A DNA stretch of 17,145 bases from positions 1 to 17,145 of the forward strand of contig JADGJL010000618.1 in NCBI GenBank assembly GCA_027600665.1, in the 5' to 3' direction. The DNA is from Irineochytrium annulatum (taxonomy: Eukaryota; Chytridiomycota; Chytridiomycetes; Chytridiales; Chytridiaceae). Below are positions 1 through 9,059 of the stretch, one piece after another; within the stretch, counting starts at the first letter, position 1, and each line of letters begins with the position of its first letter. The notes beneath the pieces were generated by a model. It worked only from the letters and a program-made list of their open reading frames with translations, did no database searches and was not told the origin of the DNA. Made by a program: the position numbers and the translations under genes.

Positions 1-720
1 CCCCCTCCCCGCCATCCTCGCCGCCATCGCGCAATCATACGGAGGTCACGTGTCCGACCACACGCACTACGACGACCCATCCCCGCGCGCGCAGCGCATC
101 TTCCTCCTCGGCGAGCTCGTCGCCGACGCGCTCTGGTTCGTGTCCCAGGCCCTGCTCGTGTGGTTCATCGCCGTCGCGCAGTTGAACTTCAGGAGGCATC
201 TGAGGGAGATCGTCGAGCCGTCCGGTGCCGGGATGGCGGCGGTGTCCTCCTTGGGGAGGAGCGAGAGCGACGGCTACGGCGGCGACGGCGTGGTTTTGGC
301 TACCTTTGAGGGTGTTGTGACGACGGGGAGCAGCGGGGGCTCGAGGTCGTCGGACTTGGTGTCGGCCCTGCGGGGTGGGATCGTGACGCTGAGGTGGCTG
401 GGGTTGGGCGTAGGGCTCCTGATGGTCTACGACATCGCCCTGGCGGTCATACTGCTGATATTTGGGGAGCCGTCGTGGTATTACTACCTCACGCTCATGT
501 TTGCATTCTCGTGAGTGACCATGCGCTTTATTTGATGCAAACTGATTTCTTCATTTTCCAAAGAATGCCCTTCATGACGAGTTTAGTCGTCTTCGCGTTT
601 CTCTTCCATCGGGGTTTGACGCAGTTGGCGGAGATTCGGGAGGAATACAGGATGGCACAGGGAATTTCGCTGTCTGGCCTTACCGACTCGCGGCGGTCTT
701 CCTCCCCGATAGAGGTGTGA
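1..720 (+). CDS. multi-pass membrane protein, C-terminal part (5' end outside window)
   Basis: The frame is open from the left edge (first full codon at base 2), so the start codon lies outside the window; the GTG at 50 is internal. I join exons 1-510 and 564-720 across a 53-nt intron (GTGAGT donor at 511, AAG acceptor ending at 563); the join is in phase and ends at TGA 718-720. About 220 residues are visible. At least three hydrophobic segments can be seen: around ADALWFVSQALLVWFIAV, around LGLGVGLLMVYDIALAVILL, and one around YYYLTLMFAF that continues across the intron into MTSLVVFAFLF. Between the first two lies a Gly/Ser-rich hydrophilic loop of about 65 residues, and the tail is short, Arg/Ser-rich and hydrophilic. 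This looks like the end of a polytopic membrane protein, perhaps 7-TM, but I recognise no family motif and assign no function. Codon use (C/G at third positions) fits a real exon. Confidence 0.7.
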
Positions 721-1358
721 TGTCGATAGAGCCAAACCTCGCTCCCTCGGAGCCTTGGCATATTACTTCGTTCACGGTTTACCTTTTTATACGCTTCGCG
801 TTTTCTAGGATGTAACAATGTATATGGCTGAGCTTAGAGGGGTGGATGTCTCCAATTATGGTTTCAGCCTTTATTAACGCTGTTGTGTAGATTTAGAAGG
901 CCCGTTACTAATCTTATGTGTATTAACCCCTTGCTGAACTTGTTAATCGTTTTTTCTTTCTCTTTTATTTGATTGATTAGCGTCTACTTCGCTTACGGAC
1001 TAGATTGGTGGCGTTTTGTAGAGAAGCCATAAAAAGAATGTGCCTTTGAGTTGGTTGAGAAAATCGCCTCGCCGACCTCATGTTTTCGTAAACAAAGAAC
1101 GCGCGTCGTTCGCGTGCTGCCCAAGCATTGAAAGTTGAAGCCTATTAGACCAGCAGAGTATAGTTTCCTCCGCCAAGATCGACAAACTCTGGAAGTGTCC
1201 TGCTAAGTCAGTTCTATTATCAATAACTGCATTCAGCAATCCACGGTAATACACCGATCCACCTAAACATCTAAGCTGTGCAAAGAAGAACATGCATATT
1301 AAACTAAATCAGATTATCGTGGTTCCTTTGCAAATCCCGACGGCAACCAAAACGCCTT
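721..1358. other. convergent intergenic region (3' flanks of two genes)
   Basis: About 640 bases of lower GC than the flanking exons, lying between the stop of the membrane-protein gene on the plus strand and the TAG of the giant minus-strand gene. It holds several T-rich runs (around 945-970) but no convincing exon. The small minus-strand frame at 1078-1293 has neither coding-like codon use nor splice partners. It is most simply the two 3' untranslated regions meeting tail to tail. I see no tRNA or transposon signature. Confidence 0.6.
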
Positions 1359-3322
1359 CTAGCTTCCCGACCCGGATGCCGAGCCTGACAGAGTCTCTGG
1401 ACTCCGACTTGCAGCGTCCTCGTTCCGTGACTTTGGACTCGCGGAGTCCCGCCCGCGGCTTCCACTTTGTATCGAGGAGAACGCTGAAACCTCGGATGCA
1501 GCGCCCGATACAGATCGCCGGCCAGATGACAGAATCCTTTGCACTAGCCTCTCAGAGCGAGAGGGCTGTTGTTCCAACCTCCGTTCATCGTCACCGATTG
1601 ATGAAGAGCCTGTCACTTCTGACCCGGAGGCAGACAGTAGCGGGCCAGCCGACGATGTTGACGCCCCCTCCGACCGCAAGCCCTCGTCTTCAAATTCCGA
1701 CGAGTACATGGCCGACCCACGGCCGCCCGATTGCAGTTGAGAGTCGCTTGTTTCCTTAGATCTCGACTCCGACTCCTCCTTCTCAAGCCCGGTCGACGCG
1801 GAATCGTGACCACGCGCGGGCGACCGCGGCAGGGAGTCCCCCGTCTCGTCCGAACGCGACCTTTCGTTCGCCGATCCCCTCGGCGACCGGGTCGGCGTGC
1901 CCTCCGTCCCCTCCGAACGCGTTTCATCTTTCGCAGATCCCTTTGACGATCCGCCCCCGCGACCCGCCGACCCCGACTGCGACGAATCCTTATAGTGGTC
2001 CGACGCCGACCCTGACCCCGATTCCTCATTGTTGCGAAACGATGGCGGGCTGAGCGTAGGGATGGACCTCGGCGATACCGAGCTGATGGTGCTCAGCTCC
2101 GTTTCTCCCCGCAATCGGCCAAAATCAGCCCCAAACCTGCCGATTACCGGCCGCCCCTCCCGCGCATCGTCCTCGTCCTCCTCATCCAACGACTCCATAA
2201 CCTCCCGCGGATCCGGTAGAAGCTTCGGCCTCCGCGTGCGTACGATCTCCTCACCGCCGCTAGTTGCCTCCAAAACCTCACTCAACAGCTTAGACGTGCT
2301 AATATCGCTGCTGCTGTCGGTAGCACCCGTGGTTTCCTTTGCCTCTGATGCCTCCGTTTCATTCCCTGTCAGCGCGCCGTGGCCAGCGTTGGTAACCAGA
2401 GGAGCAACAATTGATGACATGGCTTCCGAAGCCTTGGATGACGAAATTCCGCTGTAGCCGCTCTCATCCGGACCGTCTCCGGCGTTCTCTCCCTCAATCT
2501 CATCTCGACGATCTGGCCTTCTAATCCAGTGATCTCTTTCATTCTCGCCGCGGGCGTCAATGTCCTCTGACCCCATACCGCCGATAAGAGGACCGTCGTG
2601 AATAACGGAGGACGTTGAGCTCGACCGCGTTCTTATATCCGCAACATGTAAATCGTCTCGTTCAAAGATTTCCTCTAACCCAGTAACAAACACCCTTGAC
2701 GTAGGATCCCCTCGACGTTGCGATTCCGAACGAACCTCGCCTCGTTCGTCTGATTCACCAGTAATATGCAAGGACCCGATGTTTGAGGAGACGATGAAGG
2801 AGTGGACGTCATTCTTGGCGGCCTGGTCATCGGATGTGACCCTACCCGGCTCTGACGGCGTTGCTCCAGCTGGGGGATTGGCCAATGTTATCCTCGTTAT
2901 GCGGTTATAGTTGAACATTTGCGTTGGTAGCGAAAACTTCGTCTCTGGACTTCGCAGTGTATCTCTGACATTTGGTAGTGGTGAAGGAGGTGCAGGAGCT
3001 CGGGACGCGGCGGGTGGGGGATATGATTCTATGGGCGAGCGAGGCGGACTCTTTTCTGCCGACGTAGTCCAGCGTCTATCCACCGGCGTAGAATCCACAA
3101 TTAAGCCGGTGGGATGCTGCACCTCGAGGACCGAGGAACGTCTTTGCATTATCGAAGAGTCGTCATGCGGTGCCGGTAAGACAAGTCGAGGTCCCGAGGA
3201 ACGCTCTTTGATAGGCGATGTGCGTTTCTCATCTTGTCGCCTTCGCTCCTTTCTTTCCTTTTCAGGCGAGCTTTTGGGATCCTCATCCCGTTTTCTATCG
3301 GCCTTCTGCCGATGCGGGACAA
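1359..3322 (-). other. serine-rich, acidic low-complexity C-terminal tail
   Basis: The last and largest exon of the giant gene encodes about 654 residues dominated by Ser, Glu, Asp, Arg, Gly and Thr, with many short S-R-S, S-G-S and R-S-P patterns and no hydrophobic core. It looks intrinsically disordered and potentially heavily phosphorylated. Its junction with the previous exon (GTATGT donor at 3364, CAACAG acceptor ending at 3323) is clean, so it belongs to the same gene rather than being a separate ORF. The frame closes at TAG 1361-1359. Plus-strand frames opposite this exon (for example 2911-3627) are by-products of its composition. Confidence 0.65.
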
Positions 3323-6300
3323 CTGTTGGAGTAAGCAAAGGCAACGCTCAACGCAGCAACATACCAATAATCTCGCCCTCCGACATATCCCTAAGGATGG
3401 AGACCTCGCCGAGGCTTAGAACTTCGCCCGAAGACGTATTTCCCGACGACTTCGACGATCCGGACTTATCGCCGCTGCCGGAACCCGATCCGCTCTTGCT
3501 GTCATCTTTACGCTCATCATCGTCTATACTATCACCGGGCTCGTCGTCAATAAAGCGCGCCCTCCTCTTGCCCCGGTCCTTCCTTTTATCCCTTGCCTCG
3601 GTTTTCCGGAGGACCGACGGGCGGTGAGAGGGCCCGGCCTGTCCAAGAGACATATTCTCATCATCGGTATAATTTTCGCTAGCAGCGTCCAAAGACGTCG
3701 AGTCGTTCTGAAGGAGACTTCGAAAAATATTGCTGACATGCCGGGGATCGTCTGGGAATACAATTTCACCCTCGCTTTAACGTTTAAGTGAATATCAGAG
3801 CAACCAAGTCTTTACCTATGCATGTGCGTAAGAATCTCGCCCTCCGAAAATATCGTCGAAAGGGTTGTCACTCCGCCTGAGCTGGATTCACTGGAGCCGA
3901 TAGTAGCTGGATCCGTAACTGATTGCTCGGTATGAATTTCGGCGTCTTTCGTTGGCGATGCCCTCTAAGACCGTTTAGAGATAAAATATTATAGCTTCTA
4001 ACCTCAAGTCTCCTTGCCGCCTCCTCTCCAAGCTTCTGAGCCTCCTCTATTCTTTCAGCAATTCGCCGCTCCTCCTCCTTTAAGCGCTCCTCTTCTTGCA
4101 CCATTTGCAGCTCTTTGTCTCGCATAAGGATCAACTCCCGCTCTTTTTCAATCTGCGCAACCTCCGTTTCCAACTTCAGAACTGCAAGGTCCCGTTCCTT
4201 CTCAAGCCGCATCTTCTCCTCCTCCTCTTTGATTAACTCCATCTCAATCTGAAGCTTAGCTTCCATCTCTTTCTCCTGCAATCTTAATTTCTCCTCCTCC
4301 AGCCGCAATCGTTCGGTCTCTTTACGTGCGGCCTCAAGCGCCATCGCCTCCTCCTTCACCCTGTTTCGCTCATCTGCCTCATCCCTTATCCTCGCCCTTT
4401 CTTCCAGCCTCACCCTCTCCTCCCGCTCCCTTGCAATCTCCTTCTCCTTCTGGAGTTCAACCTCCTTTAATTTAATAGCCATCTCGGCCTCCGCCCTGCG
4501 AACGTCTAGCTCTCTCTTCTCCTCCATCACCGCCCGCCTGTCCGCCTCCGCCAGTCGCGCCCGCTCGAGGTCCTCCTTCCTCCGGTCCTCCTCCATCTTC
4601 GCCTCCTCGCGCCTTCGCCGACGCTCCTGGCCCTGCTCGCGCTCCCGCTCAATCGCGGCCTCCTGTTCGGCTAATTTCCGCTTTTCCTCCTCGGCCCGCT
4701 GACGGTCAGCCTCTTTGGCCTCCCCAATCGCATGAATAGCCATCAGGTGCGCCTCCTTCTGAACGCCGTGCGCGATAATGGAGGAAGCAAGGTCGGACTC
4801 AGCTTCAGCGATGGCGGCCGCAAGCTCCGCCGCTGCGAAATCAGGCTTTGCGGGCGTAGGTGCAGGCGCAGGGGTGGCAACGGTTGATGGCTCAGGCTGT
4901 AGAAAATTCGCGGGCTGAGCCTGCTGAGCCAGCTGAGGACCCAGTTGTTGAGCTTGTTGTAACTCCTGCCGCTGGCGCTCAAGAAGCCGTGCAACGACTT
5001 CATTTCGAACCCAGTCAGATATACGGGCCTCGGCAGCAGCTGTACGGTCGGGAAGCATGTAATCATTCCTGAAAAAACATCAAACCTTGTCTCACAAGTT
5101 CTGCTTACCGGTACAATGCATCACGGTCAAAATCGGTGTCCACCGGGCGAGCTTCTTTCCGTTTACCGCTTTTTGGTTTGGTAAACTCAAATATCTTCGG
5201 CCCATCTCGTCGCCGCGGTGATTTATCCGCCGAATCATCGTTAGTCTAAATAACATAAGTCCTCGTCAAAGAGTGCGAGTCTACCGTGTTATCCGGCGAA
5301 CTGTATTGCGCCGCGGTATCTTTTACAGGGCTCATGTATTGAACACCCATGGACTTTTGAAATTAGTAGTTTTTTTGAAGCAGAAAAATTTCACCTTGCT
5401 TTCGACCGGCTTCTTCCTTTCATCTTGCGTCTCCATTTCCTAGCTTGTTGAGCCTCCGAACGTACACTGCACGACGTACCTTTATCGTTTGATCCAAACC
5501 AGAAGGGAGAATCACCGAGGCATCCCGCGGAGGAGAAGCCTGCATTCCGACACTATACGATAACGGGGCCGTCTGCACCCCTTCTGTGTGCACTTGCACC
5601 GCTTGATGACGATTAGCCTTCAAAGGATCAGAAAATACAGCTATATACCTTCACGCGGCGTCCCAGGCGTCGGCACTTGCGGGAAGACCCTGACTCGCAC
5701 CGGTGAAAGCGACCCCGTTCGGATGCTGCCGCGAACCGGCGAGTGGACAAGGCGAACAGGGACCGGGGCGGGGCTGCAAGAGCACTACAATCAAAATGCG
5801 CCGATGCAGTAGGCAGCAAGCTAATACCTGGTAGGACGCTCCCTCGACTCTGCTGGCCTCTCCAAAAACTTCAAACTCGGTGGCCTTACGCTCGTCCTCC
5901 TGAGGAAGACTGGGTGCCTCGACACGACGACATCGTAGAACGGCGGCGGCCGAATCGGAGACCGCGGCCGGGGTGGAGAGGACGCAGGTCTTCGTATAGG
6001 GGACGCCTGTCGCGGAGCGTGCGCCTGACGAGCCGGTGAGGTTGATGGTCGCCTTCGATGGAGGCGCTCGACCCATAGGGGCGGTGGCGTAGGGGATCGC
6101 GACCTCCCTCGATCTGAATCCGGCGCTGGCGGAAATAAGGGTTGAAACGCGTGCGTAGGCGACGGGCGAGTTGGTGACGGCTCTCGCTGGGAGCGTTGTG
6201 GCGATAGCGGTAGCGATTGGACCCTCGGCTCCGCCGCCGGCGGCTTTGTGGCTGTTTTCGGCTTCAGCCTCGGCGCGGGGGCAAGCGATGCGGGGCCAAA

Positions 6301-8816
6301 GCTGACGCCTGCCTTACGGCTTCGGTCGATGGCGGCTACGTCCTTAGACTTAACTCCCTTCACCTTCGCTGCAAGGCTCGAGGCAGGCTTCGTCTCCTTC
6401 ACTTTCGCCATCGGTGAGGGTGAAACCGGTCTCATAGGAGACATTCGTCTGGTCGGGGCAACCGCGGCAGCGGTCGTTGAAACACGTGGTGGTTTCGGCC
6501 TTACTTCTTCATATGTAGCGAACATCTGATAGAATCACTCTGATTAGCACTTCCTAAGCAGACAAAATAAACAAACCTCGCGTCCCGTCGCCTCCATAAT
6601 CCGCCTACCAACCTCCTCCCTCAACCGGTCCGCCTGCACAACCTTATCGACTTCCATCTCATCCAGCAGCATCGCGACTACGTCCTCATCCGCTGCCTCC
6701 TTCGCAAATCGGTGCTCGAACGGCACGTAATCGATCCCCTTTCTAAGGTCCCCCTCCAACGCCGTCAAGAGATAGGTTTTCTCCCGCCCGAGCTCCTCAA
6801 TCGCCTTCGAGATGTTTGAGTAGCTGAACCCCGTCACGGGCGATGGTGGAAGCTCCTTCCGCACAGGCGACGGTCGCGACGGCGATAATGGGAATGACGG
6901 CAGTGTAGGCGTCGGCATCGGCTCGGGACCCTCTGGTGTTGCAATGGCCGCTGGGCGCCTTATAGAAACTCTCGGGGCCTTCTGATGATTTCGTGGTAGC
7001 GGGACCGCTTTCGGTAGCGGAGGCCGTGTTACGCCGAAGGTCATCGGCTGAAATCCGTTTCAATGCCAGATCCTAAATTAAGTTTTACAAACCGTAGGGT
7101 CCGGGGAGGTCGTTCGGCCGGTATACACATCCGGAACGTAGACTGGGGCGGCGGGAGAAGTTGACCTGATCCACGACGGCGGCTCGTTTCGCCGCGCTGG
7201 CTCTTGGGAGAGCTTTACTCGCTTTTCCTTCAAGTTGTAAGAAACAATTTGAGCGTGGCAAAGGCGTACCCGCATGTTTTCTGAGACCTCAATCGCATTT
7301 TGAAGTAAAGGGATCATGTTTTGAATCTCATCGGCATATGTTTCTCGCAATCGCTTTAATTGAGTAGTCTACAAAGTCAATTAATTAGCATAGCATCCAC
7401 ACGAAATCGACCAACCTGCCAACTCGTGTGTTCAGATTGAAGCTCATGAAAGTATCGGATTTGCTTTAACGCCTCTTTTCGAAAGCAATCTTAATTTCAA
7501 ACCCGCAAGAGCAAAATACGTCATACCTGATTTTGGACCACGTCGCCTTGCTCGTCAACGAGGCTCCGCTGGTTTGACAAAAAGCTTGAGTTAAGAGTGT
7601 GCATCCGCTTCTGCAAGGTTTCCAGGACGCTCATTTGCTGTAGAAGAGGTTACACGCATTTTTGAAGCAGATCGTACCTGTTCAATTTCCTGCACGTCGA
7701 CAACTATCTTGTCCGGTGCCTGGGCATGCACTATTTCCTTCTCACCGGCAGATATATTCGTCGCAAGAATCACATTCTTAGGCGTGGTAGGGCGAGAATG
7801 GGCTTCTTGCTTTAGCGAAGCTGGTCCCGGTTGCATTGATACCGGTCGCGATGCTTCCACAGTTCGCTTATCAAGCTTGACAACTTCGGGGAGGCGAAGT
7901 GACGATCTAAATAACGAACTTAACATCATTGACCGACGTCACATTACAAGTACCGGTCTGCCTTATCACCAGCGGACTTCCGTACTGGGATCCGCGAAAA
8001 TTCCGGGCGAATGCGATTCCCGGTCTTCCCAGACTCCATTTGTCCTGCAGCAGCAGCATTTACGGCGACCACGGGAGATGTCGCAAAGTCCGCGAAGATC
8101 TTTCGCATCGAAACCGGCGGAGTGTTCACCTGCACCGGGACTATCTCCGCAAGCGGCTTCCTCCTCGACGTCCCTGTCGTCAACTCCGGCGTGGACGGTA
8201 AAGACGTCTGTGACGCGACCGTCTTCCCAACCTGATCCGGCCCGACCGCCGCGTCAGCCCGATCGTGCATCGACTTGCTCGAAGCAGGCCGCTCCTGCAT
8301 AGTGGCAAAGTCATCGCCGCTGCCGCTGGCCGCCAGATTCACCGCCGTCTGCATCGTTGTGTCGGGGTCCGATGTCCTTGTCCCCGCGTTACCCGCCACC
8401 CGAAACACCGGCGAGGAGGCAGCCGTCGTAGGTGATCCGGGCGGGAGTGCCAGCGCGTTCCTCATCAGCGTATTCCTGAACTGGGAGACGGCCGTTGCGA
8501 GGAGGGGTGGCGTCTGCTCGCTGCGGACGAGCGGGCTGACGCTGAGCAGCATTGGTTGGGGTGTCCGATCCTGCGGGTGTGACGTCGTCGGCGGGGTGTT
8601 TAATGTGTTGTGGGCGGGCGCGGGGACGAAGGCGGATGCTGGGGGCCCCGAGAGGAAGATGGGCACCGGGCGAATCGTGTCCGGGCGCAACGTGGCGGCC
8701 GCAGCGACGCCAGCCCGAGCCCGGTCCAACAGGGATCTGGCGGCCTCAAGACCCTCATCGACGTCGATCCGGCGCTGGGGCGACGGCCGGGGCTGACGGT
8801 GGTCGAGGGTGTTCAT
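1359..8816 (-). CDS. giant coiled-coil protein, TALPID3-like (ciliary/centriolar candidate)
   Basis: I join 16 exons on the minus strand: 8816-7954, 7906-7678, 7637-7527, 7472-7416, 7368-7093, 7047-6577, 6525-5828, 5773-5649, 5601-5480, 5439-5395, 5353-5285, 5245-5109, 5068-4003, 3964-3816, 3774-3365, 3322-1359. Fifteen GT-AG introns of about 38-54 nt all keep phase, giving about 2263 residues. Visible parts: residues 1-330 Pro/Ser-rich; a short coiled coil about 350-450; Pro/Ser/Arg-rich to about 1060; a helix containing ISDWVRNEVVARLL (about 1084-1097); a charged Glu/Arg/Lys helix about 1180-1423; SEGE motifs at about 1463, 1473 and 1604; a Ser/acidic tail to the end. The order of coiled coil, VQT-type stretch, DWVRNE helix and SEGE motifs recalls TALPID3 (KIAA0586), a protein needed for centriole docking and ciliogenesis. 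That is recognition from memory, not a search. The start is uncertain: 8816 is the first in-frame ATG, but the frame stays open to about 9006. The acceptor before 7472 could instead be at 7463. Another centrosomal coiled-coil protein is possible. Confidence 0.6.
4003..4550 (-). other. long charged alpha-helix / coiled-coil segment (C-terminal part)
   Basis: Within the 5068-4003 exon of the giant gene, the translation from about 4735 down to 4003 is almost free of Pro and Gly. It is made of alternating Glu and Arg/Lys with regularly spaced Leu/Ala/Met (for example LRLEEEKLRLQEKEMEAKL). This composition is typical of a single stable alpha-helix or long coiled coil that acts as a spacer rod. On the plus strand the same bases read as runs of CTCCTC / CTTCTC, which is why the region looks like a pyrimidine-rich repeat. 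Confidence 0.75.
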
Positions 8817-9059
8817 TAGACCTGGTGCGAACTTTGATGTCCGCTTGAGCCGATCGCCGCAAGCTCGCCGGGCCACGGAATCAGAGTCCTCGCTTGATGA
8901 AGGCCGATCGAGGGCCGATACTGGTCTCCGATACCGACTCCCTGACAAAGAACTGGCTTTCCTTCTGATCAGGTAATGGGTCTCTTCGTCCTGTGAGCGG
9001 GTCTCTTACGATATCCTGTACTGTATATCTAAAACGGTCCCTCTCAGTGATCTTTACAC
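8817..9059. promoter_or_regulatory. divergent promoter region between the TALPID3-like and LRR genes
   Basis: About 243 bases separate the two proposed start codons, ATG at 8816 on the minus strand and ATG at 9060 on the plus strand. An A/T-rich stretch with TATAT (about 9022-9032) is the only TATA-like element. The minus-strand frame stays open through much of this interval without an ATG, so part of it may be leader or an unrecognised 5' exon. A shared bidirectional promoter is inferred from the spacing only. Confidence 0.4.

Noticed and set aside
1292..2457. Plus-strand frames 1292-1759 and 2029-2457
   Set aside because: They are opposite the last exon of the giant gene, low in complexity, with no recognisable protein and no splice partners.
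2911..3627. 238-codon open frame on the plus strand opposite the giant gene
   Set aside because: It lies antisense to the Ser/acidic exons, spans the well-supported minus-strand intron at 3364-3323, and its Ser/Leu/Arg-rich translation is what Ser-, Glu- and Arg-rich codons give when read backwards.
4003..4740. CTC/CTT-rich pyrimidine tract, at first taken for a microsatellite-like repeat
   Set aside because: It has no fixed period and is fully explained as the reverse complement of Glu/Arg/Lys codons in the coiled-coil exon.
7709..8848. Several plus-strand frames (7709-8302, 8275-8796, 8552-8848)
   Set aside because: They are mirror frames of the first two exons of the minus-strand gene, which join in phase across 7953-7907; the plus-strand versions do not connect to anything.
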